Assembly (NCBI GenBank): GCA_023091735.1
Contig: JALKBU010000058.1
Coordinates: 41,212 to 105,211 of the forward strand
Direction: 5' to 3'
DNA: 64,000 nt
From: Trichomonas tenax
Taxonomy: Eukaryota; Parabasalia; Trichomonadida; Trichomonadidae
Shown: positions 49,881-59,286 of the stretch, one piece after another
Position numbering within the stretch: the stretch's first letter is position 1
Layout: each line of letters begins with the position of its first letter
Notes under the pieces: generated by a model
The model's input: only the letters and a program-made list of their open reading frames with translations
Databases searched by the model: none
Told to the model about the DNA's origin: nothing
Translations under genes and position numbers: made by a program

Positions 49881-51407
49881 ATGAATCAAGAACAGCTTTC
49901 TATTGAGCAGCTTGATGACAATCTAAACAAGAACTACCAAACACTATCCAAAGTACTTCAAACATTTCTCAGTTCTGATACAAATTCGATTCCGGAAAAA
50001 ATCTTAACTTTCATGGACCAGACGTATACTCCTGTAAATGCAACACTTCTTGATTTGCAACTAGTTTCAATTTTGTCTATTCAAGATATTTCAATCCAAA
50101 TTCGCGCGTTAAGTGCAATTTCACTCATAAATCCGAACGTTTCTAACTCTCTACTATTCCTTCCTGGGTATTTTCGGCTCTGTTTTCAGACAAATGAGCT
50201 TGTTATCCCTGCATTGAAATGTTTACTAAACGTGTTGACAATAAACATATTTAAGAAGGTTCGCGACCAAGTTGAAACAATTGCGATTAGGGGAAATGAT
50301 GTATCAAGAAAAATCTGTCTTCACATATTTCATAGGCTATTTTTACTCGATTCGATATATATTTACGATTTAATTAAATATATTAAGCGCGCATTGTTTG
50401 ATCCTGCATGCAAACCAAACGCCATTACGATATTATCAGAGATTGTTGATTCATATCCTGAATTAATCAGTCCTTTCGTTGGCTTCTTAATCAATGAAAT
50501 TAATTACTGCGATTATATTATATTCACAAAGTTGACAAAGATTTTAGTTAAATTCGCATCCAAAGACGATTTCAAACCACAGATAGAGAAAATATTAATA
50601 GAAATTCTTGAAGAAAATCGAAAAATACACTACGCAATCGAAATATCGAAAATAGCTGTTGCAATGTCAAACGTGAATTTAATCAGAATTGTTGCTTCAA
50701 AAATAGATTTAGCGATACAAATTACGAAAAATCCAGATTTAGCACTCGAAATGGCGAAAACATTTCACTTATTTAATGATGTATATAATATCAGCAAGAG
50801 TTCTCTATTGCTTTTGCTTCAATCACAAGATTATAATATAATTTCCCAGGCTATGCCTATGCAGAGTCAACTATCTGTATCCAATGATAACAACATAAAG
50901 ATAGTCAATGATATGATTATAGAAATATCAGAGACCGCTTCTCCTCATTTAGCAGAAGTTGCTCTTCAACTTGTTCCTCATCATGGAAACTGGTTCGTTA
51001 CTATACTCTTTGAGTTATATAATATGAAGCGAAAAACTTTGTATAATGTCATATCAAAAACGATATTAAACATAAATGATGTGAAAACACAGAAAGACAT
51101 AATTGCAGAAGCACGAAAACAGCTAGAAACAATCCCAGATGATCCGTTTGGAATAGCACTTGCAGAATTAATTAGTAGAACGAGTGAAGATCCAGAAGAT
51201 TTCTTTGTCTTACTTCCATCGAACATTAACTATAAGACCCCAGAGTTTCAAGCATCAATGGTCACATTTGTGTTTGAATTTTGGAACAGACTCAATTTTG
51301 ATGTCGATACAAGTATGATGAACCGATTGTTGTTAATCAGCTTTTCAAGCGATAGAGAAGTTAGACAGAGAGCTCTTGAGCTCATAACAATAATGAAATC
51401 TAAGTAA
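49881..51407 (+). CDS. HEAT/ARM-repeat protein, adaptin-like
   Basis: A 508-residue protein from ATG 49881 (MNQEQLSIEQLDDNLNKNYQ). It is all helical, with regularly spaced solenoid repeats (IQDISIQIRALSAISLINPN, NELVIPALKCLLNVLTINIF, KVRDQVETIAIRGNDVSRKI, and the terminal FSSDREVRQRALELITIMK). The pattern resembles the N-terminal trunk of an adaptor or coatomer large subunit, but no clear AP1-4 signature or ear domain is present. The protein is shorter than adaptins (600-900), so it may be a diverged single-trunk member or an unrelated HEAT protein. Subcellular role is not decidable. Confidence 0.55.
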   Translation: MNQEQLSIEQLDDNLNKNYQTLSKVLQTFLSSDTNSIPEKILTFMDQTYTPVNATLLDLQLVSILSIQDISIQIRALSAISLINPNVSNSLLFLPGYFRLCFQTNELVIPALKCLLNVLTINIFKKVRDQVETIAIRGNDVSRKICLHIFHRLFLLDSIYIYDLIKYIKRALFDPACKPNAITILSEIVDSYPELISPFVGFLINEINYCDYIIFTKLTKILVKFASKDDFKPQIEKILIEILEENRKIHYAIEISKIAVAMSNVNLIRIVASKIDLAIQITKNPDLALEMAKTFHLFNDVYNISKSSLLLLLQSQDYNIISQAMPMQSQLSVSNDNNIKIVNDMIIEISETASPHLAEVALQLVPHHGNWFVTILFELYNMKRKTLYNVISKTILNINDVKTQKDIIAEARKQLETIPDDPFGIALAELISRTSEDPEDFFVLLPSNINYKTPEFQASMVTFVFEFWNRLNFDVDTSMMNRLLLISFSSDREVRQRALELITIMKSK

Positions 51408-51600
51408 TTTTGTATATTTGTGTTTAATAAATATTTTATTCATAGTAATTTTAGACAAAATTATTTAACTCGGTTTAGATATCAGCTGTGAATTAGACAA
51501 GCGAAAAATCAAAGTTAGATTTTAATAAATTAACATATTTTATTTGATATTAATCGCGAAGAAAGGAGCTGTCGAAGGAGATAAGGAGAGTGTATAAATT

Positions 51601-51852
51601 TTAAGCTGGTCTGTGTTTATCAGTAATTTGAATTTCATGTGGACCAGCATCAGTCAAAAATTCCTCTAGGGCGAGATCTGTCTCTTTGGACTCGTTATCG
51701 TAGATGAACATCAATTGACGTGGATTTTGATTTGTTTGATCAGCAACAGTTTGCAAAACATCGAACACAGTTTGATCGGCCTCATATTCCTCTTCAATTG
51801 CACCACCTTCAAGTTTGGTGTATTTGATCTTTAATATGAAACTATCAGCCAT
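51601..51852 (-). CDS. Ubiquitin-fold small protein
   Basis: An 83-residue protein from ATG 51852 (MADSFILKIKYTKLEGGAIE). An upstream in-frame ATG at 51888 would add 12 residues (MKSEELKGDIFL), but AAAAGTGA overlaps that ATG and GGTGACAT lies between, so the second is preferred. The sequence has a beta-grasp layout: two strands (FILKIKYTKLEGG, EEEYEADQ), a helix (TVFDVLQTVADQTN), a QLMFIYDNESKE strand pair and an LALEEFLTDAGPHEIQI ending. There is no C-terminal Gly-Gly, so it is not a conjugated ubiquitin. The exact family is unknown. Confidence 0.6.
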   Translation of the reverse strand: MADSFILKIKYTKLEGGAIEEEYEADQTVFDVLQTVADQTNQNPRQLMFIYDNESKETDLALEEFLTDAGPHEIQITDKHRPA

Positions 51853-51935
51853 TAAAAATATGTCACCTTTCAATTCTTCACTTTTCATAATTGTAATGGT
51901 GGACTTTTTTCAAATCATTTTTGCCTTCAAAAGCC

Positions 51936-52121
51936 ATGATCATTCGAATTTTCGCACTATTCCAAGGAAACCGTGTCGCTCTATTATGGATGTGCGCATT
52001 GAGTATTTTTTTGATGCGAGCGGAATTTGCCGATTTACAGAACGCGCATTTTGAACTCGAAAACCCCCAAATATTCATTCATTACCCTACAATACTTAAA
52101 CTACCACCTGATAAAATTTGA
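51936..52121 (+). CDS. Short hypothetical frame (61 aa) with hydrophobic N-terminus
   Basis: ATG 51936 opens MIIRIFALFQGNRVALLWMC followed by ALSIFLMRAEFADL, which could be a signal anchor. It starts 84 bp from the divergent ubiquitin-fold gene and ends in PPDKI. No family match; it could be chance. Confidence 0.22.
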   Translation: MIIRIFALFQGNRVALLWMCALSIFLMRAEFADLQNAHFELENPQIFIHYPTILKLPPDKI

Positions 52122-53118
52122 TAAACCCTATCTATTATCACCCCCATTTTTCTCCCATTTCCCCAGTTTTATCCACGAAAAACATCCCCTTTATATTGAA
52201 TTATACCCCTTTTTAGTCAATAATCTCCCTCATTTTTTTGTTCTAACCCTTTGTTTTTCTTAAAAAGTGATAGAATGCACTTTCATCATAAACCTCTCAA
52301 AATTGAATTGCGGATGAGCCGCGCGCTCATGCGCAAATTCGCACAATGCGCTCTATGATAGTGGTATTGCAAATAACTCATATAAAGGAATGGCAACAAA
52401 AAAGGACATATTTAACGAGAATCTTTTGAGATAATTTTGATTTTCTTATATTGTATATATGATTAAAGAATTGTAATATACACATCTAGGCAATATGAAT
52501 GGCAGTTAATTTTTAGTTTGAAACACATGATTAAAATTATCATAGGAAAAATTTGAAATTGTGAGGAATAAATGGACGGAATCAACTACAATTGAATAGT
52601 ATAGTATGAAGGACTAACTATCAAATGAAGAAAACTACAAGTACCTTGTGTTGAGTTTGGATGCTCTTTTTACCAGCTGATATTAGAGTACAATACTCAC
52701 ATGGATGCTGCTAGTAATTTTTTGCTTTTATTTTAAACAGTATCAAGATTTGAAAAAAGATTAAAATATATATTTTTGAAAACATTCATTTTTCCATTAA
52801 TAACAGTAAAATCAATCAACACTATGGATTTTTAGACTGCTTATTTTTAAAATATGGTATATAGCTATAATATGAGGGGCTGCTCCTCAGGGTTCTTGTC
52901 ACTTTTGCATGCATGCTTTCCAAAAATCGTGAGCATTGGCCTTTTTAAGGCCAATGCGCACAACCATAGGCTCTATATATAGTTGGATAACTTGGATTAA
53001 ATTATAATTGTTTATACTTATTTTTAGATAGGAATATTTAACATTTTAACATTTTTTTCTTGAATTGTAAATAATAAATTTATAATATGTAGGGTATAAT
53101 AAAGAATCACCAAAAGCG
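52122..53118. other. Hairpin-rich intergenic spacer
   Basis: About 1 kb with no protein gene. It opens with a pyrimidine-rich stretch (52141-52260). GC-rich palindromes lie at 52314-52351, TGAGG..CCTCA lies at 52873-52889, and a strong stem-loop at 52929-52961. The GC-rich islands stand out against AT-rich surroundings, so a structured RNA or small element is possible. Confidence 0.5.
52929..52961. repeat. Perfect 11-bp stem-loop, extendable to 15 bp
   Basis: GCATTGGCCTT (52933-52943) and AAGGCCAATGC (52947-52957) pair perfectly around a TTT loop. After one A/G mismatch the flanks GTG and CAC also pair. Confidence 0.85.
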
Positions 53119-53307
53119 ATGTGTTTACATGGCAGTTCTAAATACGTTTTGACATGTAAAGCCTGCCATTATAACAAAGGGTGTTCTATTAAGCTTAATG
53201 GACTCTTTAGCAAGCTTGATACGCAATCTAATAAACTTGATAGAGTCTCTAACAAGCTTGAAACGCATTTTATCAAGCTTGATACCCACTCTAATAAGCC
53301 AGTTTAA
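53119..53307 (+). CDS. Short frame with heptad repeats, probably a gene fragment
   Basis: ATG 53119 opens MCLHGSSKYVLTCKACHYNK. From about residue 24 it runs through five heptads of the form (S/N)KL(D/N/E)xxx (SIKLNGLF, SKLDTQS, NKLDRVS, NKLETHF, IKLDTHS) encoded by a 21-bp tandem repeat, and ends after NKPV. A Leu at a fixed position in each heptad would give a coiled coil. The frame runs into a tRNA-Leu 3' half at 53298, so its end was created by that junction. No complete gene of this type is seen; CTTTACATGTC (minus) is inside it at 53151-53161. Confidence 0.35.
   Translation: MCLHGSSKYVLTCKACHYNKGCSIKLNGLFSKLDTQSNKLDRVSNKLETHFIKLDTHSNKPV
53188..53292 (+). repeat. 21-bp tandem repeat, five units
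   Basis: Units at 53188, 53209, 53230, 53251 and 53272 share the core (A)AGCTTGATAC or variants; four of the five contain AAGCTT. A partial sixth unit (AATAAG) joins the tRNA fragment at 53298. The period equals seven codons. Confidence 0.85.
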
Positions 53308-53350
53308 GGCATTGGTCCGCGAGTGCCTGGGTTCGATCCCCAGAGAGACC
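53298..53350 (+). pseudogene. 3' half of a tRNA-Leu(AAG) gene
   Basis: 53 bases from the anticodon stem to the acceptor end, same length as 55874-55926 of the intact tRNA-Leu and differing at 4 positions. The B box (GGTTCGATCC) is kept and the acceptor 3' strand AGAGACC is followed by a T run. The D-arm half is absent; upstream is the 21-bp repeat. Confidence 0.85.
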
Positions 53351-53411
53351 ATTTTTTCTTATATTTTTTTTTGCAAAATCATACGTTAAGACAAAACAAG
53401 AGTCCTTCTTA

Positions 53412-53885
53412 ATGAGCGACAATGATTTGGAATCATCTCTCGAATCCACGGATGGAGCTCCAGAGAATGGTAATGAAGAGGAAGATGAAGCTTCTTTTGA
53501 TTCAGAAGACGAAGATGTTTACGAAGTTGAAGATATTTTGCTCCATAGTGAACGCAATAACAAAATGTATTATAAAATCAAATGGAAAGGCTATCCAATT
53601 GAAGAATCAACGTGGGAACCAGAAGACAATATTAATTGTAAAGAATTATTAAGGAAATATTGGGATACCCAGAATAAGATATCAAACCACTACAACGAAA
53701 GAGGAACACCAATACCTATTCCATCAGAAATCCGCAAAATCGAGAAAACATGCGGAAAATTATATTACACGGTTAAATATAAAGATGGAAAAGAAAATGT
53801 AATACCGTCGGCTGACATGAAGAGGCTGAACCCTCAACTGGCTATCAAATACATCGAAAGACTTTTATTTTATAACAAAAAATAA
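53412..53885 (+). CDS. HP1-like chromodomain protein
   Basis: A 157-residue protein from ATG 53412 (MSDNDLESSLESTDGAPENG). An acidic N-terminus of about 35 residues precedes a chromodomain (VYEVEDILLHSERNNKMYYK, IKWKGYPIEESTWEPEDN) in which the three cage aromatics (Tyr, Trp, Tyr) are conserved, so methyl-lysine binding is likely. After a short hinge (SEIRKIEKTCGKLYYTVKYK to ERLLFYNKK) the C-terminal 50 residues resemble a chromoshadow domain. The order is that of HP1, a heterochromatin protein that reads H3K9 methylation. It is smaller than animal HP1, mainly in the hinge. Its ATG is 62 bp after the tRNA fragment. Confidence 0.88.
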   Translation: MSDNDLESSLESTDGAPENGNEEEDEASFDSEDEDVYEVEDILLHSERNNKMYYKIKWKGYPIEESTWEPEDNINCKELLRKYWDTQNKISNHYNERGTPIPIPSEIRKIEKTCGKLYYTVKYKDGKENVIPSADMKRLNPQLAIKYIERLLFYNKK

Positions 53886-54757
53886 TAATTATTCAGTTTT
53901 TACATGTTGACACTATCATATTAAGTTCCTATTGACAATTGTTTCATTATTTAATCATTTTAATGCAATTCTATTTTGATTATCAAATCTTATTCAAAAT
54001 GTTAAATCTGTCTTTTATAAACACTTCAATGATATCACTAATACGCGATGTATATAAACTTAATTCGTTTATTACTTTTTATGATGTTAACACAAATGAA
54101 GATATCTTAAAGAAAATTGGTGACAACATGATGCAAAATCATTGAAGGGCATTTTTATCAATTTATGGATAATCTGCTTTGAAAGGTCATTTTTGCAAAC
54201 TATGTTGTTTTCGATGAATAATTGATTATGCTCAACCTTTGCTTGCCATTATAATATTATGCGTGGGCTAGAGATCGATTGATCCTCAGAAGCATTTTTA
54301 GTGTGCTTATTCTGAAGAAAATTCAAAAATAACATATTCCGCCATTGACAACTATTAGAATTTTTTGCAATAAGTAATGCCCTTCGGGTGAAAATTCTGA
54401 TAACTAAGTAATTCACATCAATACTTTTCTTAATGACTTTGATGCATTAAAATTTTTGACAATAGTTTGAAGCAATCGCTGTTGCATTAGAGCTGACATA
54501 TACGTTAGCTTCTGATTAAGTATCCTCTTGCTTTGGCAATACTGAAATCAAAAGTTAGGAAAACGCAAATATATGAGTAAATAACTCATGTTTCGATGTG
54601 CCAACTCAAACATATAATACAACAACATTAATATAGCACTGGATATAGTATATGATTATATGTTGCAAACAATTATATATCGTATATTGTTAGATTTTGT
54701 CAATATGAAATTTACTCGTGACTGAATTTTAGAAATTTGTTTGCAAATAGATAGTCA
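53886..54757. other. Intergenic spacer
   Basis: AT-rich sequence between the HP1 gene and a broken coiled-coil gene. A 68-codon plus frame at 53939 begins at TTG and looks like chance. No RNA gene or strong repeat is seen. Confidence 0.5.
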
Positions 54758-55551
54758 TCATTCAGAGACAAGATGTTTGTACTCTAAATATACTATGCTA
54801 TATATAGTGAATATGTTCTTATTAGAGATAGTTATAACGCCATCATATTCATGAGTTTTCCTTAAGTTATTTGATTTTTTATAACTTTTAGCTGTGTGCA
54901 AAGAATTTTGTGATTTCTCTTCGTTATTCTCTTCAACGAGTGATGAATTATTGTCCAAAATCTTTTGAATTTGTTGATTTAAGTCTTTGTTTTGTCATTG
55001 ATTAATGAATATTTTTGCACGAATTCTTTTATTTTTTCTTCATTAGATTTTTCTTCATCTTGTAGTTGCTTTAACAATGAAGCTTTCTCTTGTTATGCAG
55101 AAGAAAGCTTTGATTCAAAATTCGTTTTCAATTTAGAGTATTTTTGAACTATTCTATTATAATTATTATTTTGCTGCTCCAAATCATTGTTTAATGTTCT
55201 GTTAATTTCTTCTTGAACCTTTATTTCTTCTTCCATTTCTTTAACTTGCTGTTGTAGCTTTTCCAACTCTGATTGAATATGAGCACTACTGTTTCTCTGT
55301 TGTTGTAAATCATTCGTGAGTTGAGATTTTTCTTGAGATGACATCATATTTTGATTTTCAAGAATTTTGTATTTTTCGAGTAAATCTTTGAGCTGATGAT
55401 TAGTGACATTTGTGTTATCATTATACAATTGATTGCAACCACTCTGCGTTTGTGCACCTGACTTCTCAAAGCCATTTAGAATATGATTCTCTAGAATTGT
55501 ATCTTGAGAGGAAGAATTGCTAGTTTGCTCATTTTTAGTGTTGATTTTCAT
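54758..55551 (-). pseudogene. Broken coiled-coil protein gene (one stop, one frameshift)
   Basis: ATG 55551 opens MKINTKNEQTSNSSSQDTIL and a long coiled coil (QLTNDLQQQRNSS, KLQQQVKEMEEEIKVQEEIN, RIVQKYSKLKTNFESKLSSA) to a TAA near 55096. The same frame continues QEKASLLKQLQDEEKSNEEK and IKEFVQKYSLINDKTK to a second stop near 54985; after a shift of one base it goes on with NKDLNQQIQKILDNNSSLVE down to HLVSE at 54758. The pieces fit one gene with an in-frame stop and a frameshift. Similar coiled-coil genes are abundant in trichomonads. The start and end of the parent gene are uncertain. Confidence 0.7.
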
Positions 55552-55847
55552 GCTCTCAAATGTGATAAACCGATGAGCTATATCATATTTTGTTTCGCAA
55601 CATGAATGAATATACTTTGCTTATGAAATAATGAGATCAGCTTCAAGAAGAACTAAAATTAGATCATGTAAGTCTAAAACATTGAGAAGAATGCAATTAT
55701 CGATCATATCTCCAATTCTTTTGGCTGTCCCTTTGTAGTCAAGTTTATCTAAATATATTTTTCTCCTCTTGAATTAATGTTGGCAAAATTAAATAGAGAA
55801 TTTTAATTTGTTTACATCATAATATAATAATTCATATAAAATGTGTA
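55552..55847. other. Intergenic spacer upstream of tRNA-Leu
   Basis: Just under 300 bp of AT-rich DNA with no visible gene. Stretches of possible decayed coding sequence cannot be confirmed. Confidence 0.4.
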
Positions 55848-55926
55848 GGTCATTTGGCCGAGTGGTCTAAGGCGCCAGTTTAAGGCACTGGTCCGCGAGG
55901 GCCTGGGTTCGAACCCCAGAGTGACC
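55848..55926 (+). tRNA. tRNA-Leu (anticodon AAG)
   Basis: The acceptor strand GGTCATT pairs with AGTGACC, allowing one T-G pair. The D-arm is GGCCGAGTGGTCTAAGGC with the A box, and the anticodon stem CCAGT/ACTGG holds loop TTAAGGC, giving anticodon AAG (Leu). A long variable arm (TCCGCGAGGGC), typical of Leu tRNAs, is followed by T-arm CTGGG/TTCGAAC/CCCAG with a B box. No intron. A T run follows as the terminator. It ends 36 bp before the next gene. Confidence 0.95.
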
Positions 55927-55962
55927 ATTTTTTAGTATTTTTTTCAAATAAAACTTTCTAAA

Positions 55963-56922
55963 ATGGATTTTAAACGCGTAATTCCTGTTACTTTCCAACA
56001 AGAAATAGCGAGACAGCAAAACGTCATCATCCTTGTGACGGCACTACTTCCTTTTGCTGTCTTTTTGGTGTTCAAAATCAAGCAAGTTTTTCATTTCCTC
56101 AAAACTAAGCCAGGATTGATCACAGTTTGCATCGCATTTTGTGCTTTAGCTTATGCCCATATAGAACCTTTCTTTTTAAGGTACACATACAAAGAGATCG
56201 CAGTGGCCAAACAATTTAAACCATTTACAGTGGTCCAGATTTCCGATATTCACTTCCAGTGGCCATATCCATACGTAACGCAGAAGAAATTAGCATCGAT
56301 TGTCGAAAAAGTCAACGCAATTCAACCAGATTTCATATTTTTAACCGGTGATTATATTTCTCGCTTCAGAACAGAGGCAATTTCTAAATATAACACAGAA
56401 AATGTCGCTCTTTACCTCGGAAAGCTTCGTGCAAAGCGTGGCGTTTATGCAATTCTCGGAAATAATGATAAATGCGCAGGTGAAATGCTCTTAGACGAAT
56501 TTAAGAAGAACAATATCACTATGTTACTCAATGAAGGTGTTGTTAATGATGATATCTCAATCACTGGTATTTTATCAAGCAAAAACTTGCAAATCTGCCA
56601 GAACTGGCTGGACAAGACGGAAATCAAAGAAGCTCCGCTTAAGATACTCTTATCACACCAGCCAGACACAGCTCTTATCACGCACGAAAAGTTTGATCTT
56701 CAATTCAGTGGTCACACTCATGGTGGACAGTGCATTGCTCCATTTGGAATCGGCTCCATATTGCATCCTAAGATGGGCCATAAATTCATTGTTGGAGTAT
56801 ATCAAATTGGAAAAATGATCATTCACGTTTCAACAGGTGTTGGAATTTCTCCTCTTCCTAAGCCGCTTGTTAGATTCAATAATATTGCAGAAGTTGCTGT
56901 TATTCGTGTTGTTCCACAATAA
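55963..56922 (+). CDS. Membrane metallophosphoesterase (YkuE/TMEM-type)
   Basis: A 319-residue protein from ATG 55963 (MDFKRVIPVTFQQEIARQQN). Two hydrophobic segments lie at about residues 24-42 and 52-72. The phosphoesterase domain follows, with SDIH (about 91), GDYISR (about 128), GNND (about 166), SHQPD (about 229) and GHTHGG (about 245). The metal-binding Asp and His residues are present, but the catalytic His of the usual GN-H-D block is Asn. In the family the enzyme acts on phospholipid-derived or cell-surface substrates; the actual substrate is unknown. It lies 36 bp after the tRNA-Leu. Confidence 0.82.
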   Translation: MDFKRVIPVTFQQEIARQQNVIILVTALLPFAVFLVFKIKQVFHFLKTKPGLITVCIAFCALAYAHIEPFFLRYTYKEIAVAKQFKPFTVVQISDIHFQWPYPYVTQKKLASIVEKVNAIQPDFIFLTGDYISRFRTEAISKYNTENVALYLGKLRAKRGVYAILGNNDKCAGEMLLDEFKKNNITMLLNEGVVNDDISITGILSSKNLQICQNWLDKTEIKEAPLKILLSHQPDTALITHEKFDLQFSGHTHGGQCIAPFGIGSILHPKMGHKFIVGVYQIGKMIIHVSTGVGISPLPKPLVRFNNIAEVAVIRVVPQ

Positions 56923-57324
56923 TTTTATTATTCAAAATAGAGATAACTGCTATTCACAGTATCTCTATTCTATATATAAACTACTCACATCATCTATATT
57001 TCGTTTCTTTTTTGATAATATTATTTTTATAATAATATAAAGGGAAACCAGTAAATGTATTGTTATCAATCCAATATTTTTCAATTAGGATTTCAATATT
57101 TCAACACGTATCCATCAACTTTGGATTCCGTTGAAAATCAAAAATATCAAAGTGACCCCCATTTTTTTGGACATGAAAATATGATGTTAAATGATGGATA
57201 TATAGCATGTATAGACTTATTCTTGATTATTCATTCATATTAATACTGCTGTTTTCATTCTTTTGATAATCTTTATTTATTTAAAGATTATATTTCCCCG
57301 CAATCGTGCGAAAATATATGAACA
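56923..57324. other. Intergenic spacer
   Basis: AT-rich. A 62-codon plus frame at 57055-57243 begins with ATG but has no family signature. AAAGTGACCCCCATTTTTTT lies at 57151-57170. Confidence 0.4.
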
Positions 57325-57612
57325 ATGGTCAGCATATGTATTCATGCACATCCATATCAACATTTAATAAAGAAAAGCATATTAGATAATTTTCACAATA
57401 TCAATATTCAAACATCAAAATTATTTCATAAAATTGGAAAACAATATCACAGCTCACCATTTCTGATATGTGCACACATTCCTGTGAATGATATGCATTT
57501 GAAATTTTTGCAGAAAATAAGAATTGATGGAAATCTTAAAATAAATGATATTTTCATTATTGGAACATTATGCAATGCAACTTGTTATCACCAATTCATA
57601 TATAAAACATAA
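57325..57612 (+). CDS. Hypothetical frame (95 aa)
   Basis: ATG 57325 opens MVSICIHAHPYQHLIKKSIL and the frame continues through INIQTSKLFHKIGKQYHSS to CNATCYHQFIYKT. It is rich in His and Ile with several Cys. No domain is recognised and there is no clear promoter motif. It could be a lineage-specific gene, a relic, or chance in AT-rich DNA. Confidence 0.3.
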   Translation: MVSICIHAHPYQHLIKKSILDNFHNINIQTSKLFHKIGKQYHSSPFLICAHIPVNDMHLKFLQKIRIDGNLKINDIFIIGTLCNATCYHQFIYKT

Positions 57613-58511
57613 ATATAAAGAACATTGATTTACACTCAAATAGAGGTCAGAAAGCGATAAAAATATGAATTTGGAAAATGAAATTCATACAGTATTATAT
57701 ATAGCCCCTAGGGATGCTAGGACTCTAGCCATTTTAAATCATTTTGAGTTTTTATAACTTTATAATTACCCCTGATAGTTTAAAATTTATCTTTTTTCTA
57801 AGACTTTTTAATTTTCTGAAGAGAGTCCAATCAAATATAAAAAGATCTTTTTCCATTTGTAAAAAATCACTAATTTATTTATACAAATGCTTAGTACTTA
57901 TCATTGGCATAAAATTGAATATGAAAAGAATCATCGAAATCAATGTCCTCATCAAGATACAAAAATGTTTGTCATGAATCGGCTAAAATCATGATTTAGC
58001 ACATAGCATAAGTTATATTCGGGACGCTATAGCATGTTGTGTTTTTTATTAGTTATTAAAGGTCTCCTTCCTATGAAATCATGAAGTCTATTTTGGTGAG
58101 CATTAAAACTAGGGTCAGTAAAATAATAACAGGGGGTGTCAAAAAGGGTAATTTTTTGATCCATTATTTGAATAATTTATCATATGTTTGATATGAAAAT
58201 GCAAAAAATCGGGATTCTTTTAAACCGTCCGACCAAACTACACTTTCCTCTGAAAATCCAAAAACTAAGTTGGCTATAGATTCCTTATAGTATGGTGTTT
58301 CTAAATATCCATTTTTTTCGCTATCTTTCATTCAAATTTTTCGCTTTCGTATCTCTGCTCAAATCAAAAACCTATTACAATTTGGATTATGTGGCAATTT
58401 TTTGAAAGGGAACCTATTACGTGATTCAGCGTCATCAAGACAAAACCCATCAAAATCAAAAAGTCCACCTAATCCAAATTTATCTCATATAAAAAAAGGA
58501 CCATTTACAAA
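57613..58511. other. Intergenic spacer
   Basis: About 900 bp, AT-rich. A 77-codon frame at 57744 has no ATG at its start. CCCCTAGGGATGCTAGG near 57706 is a small partial palindrome. Near 58440-58500 the sequence is A-rich before the Myb ATG. No supported gene. Confidence 0.45.
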
Positions 58512-59036
58512 ATGCAGACCATCGTCATCGAGAAGGCATCCAAGAGCATGAAGAACCCATTCACACTACAGGAAGACGAGAAACTCACAAAGATTGTGAG
58601 ATTCTTCCAAAAAAAGAAAGATGTTAACTGGCAATATGTATCTCAACAGATGGGAACTAGGACACCAAGGCAGTGCAAAGATAGATGGACAAATTACTTA
58701 GATACAAAAATTAATAATTTGAAATTTACACCAGAAGAAAATTATTTTATTCTGCTTAAAGTTGGAGAATTGGGGCGTAAATGGAAGACCATTGCAGCTA
58801 TGATGAAAAACAGAACTGATGTTGCAATCAAATCTCAATATCGCAAATTGATGAGGAGAAATGCAAACGTTGAAAACGTTCTCACTATATGCACTAATTC
58901 GTATAATATGAGAAGAAAGAACCTAACACAGCAGATGAAGATAGAAGAACAAATTGTTATCAAACAAGATATAGATGAATTGTTTAGCTCATTTGAATAT
59001 GAGAATGACAATTTATTTGGTGAAGCTTGGATTTGA
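58512..59036 (+). CDS. Two-repeat Myb DNA-binding protein
   Basis: A 174-residue protein from ATG 58512 (MQTIVIEKASKSMKNPFTLQ). Repeat 1 spans about residues 14-64 (VNWQYVSQQMGTRTPRQCKD, then RWTNYL) and repeat 2 about 65-115 (LKFTPEENYFILLKVGELGR, KWKTIAAMMKNRTDVAIKSQ, then YRKLMRR). The second and third tryptophan positions are kept or replaced by Tyr; the first Trp of each repeat is Phe. The C-terminus has a basic then an acidic segment (DIDELFSSFEYENDN), possibly regulatory. Myb proteins of this two-repeat size control transcription in trichomonads. Target genes are unknown. Confidence 0.88.
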   Translation: MQTIVIEKASKSMKNPFTLQEDEKLTKIVRFFQKKKDVNWQYVSQQMGTRTPRQCKDRWTNYLDTKINNLKFTPEENYFILLKVGELGRKWKTIAAMMKNRTDVAIKSQYRKLMRRNANVENVLTICTNSYNMRRKNLTQQMKIEEQIVIKQDIDELFSSFEYENDNLFGEAWI

Positions 59037-59286
59037 TATATGAGAACATGATCTAAATATCAAAAATGAAGATTGCCAAAATATTATTTTTCTTTTTTAT
59101 TGCTTTTTATATAAACAAAAGTATGATTTTCACCATGCTATGTACGATGCTATTCATAATAAAGATATATTTGCGAAAAAATATAAAAAAATATGTTTGT
59201 GCTTGTATCATTTGAATTTGTTCTACGTGGCGATATACATTTTTACATAACATGCATTAAATGATTTGTCTATTATATTCTGAATA

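Noticed and set aside
53188..53292. CRISPR-like array
   Set aside because: The 21-bp units are contiguous without spacers and keep a coding heptad; this is a simple tandem repeat in a eukaryote.
53298..53350. Complete second tRNA-Leu
   Set aside because: No acceptor 5' strand or D arm exists upstream; only the 3' half is present.
57055..57243. 62-codon plus frame
   Set aside because: No signature; isolated in AT-rich spacer.
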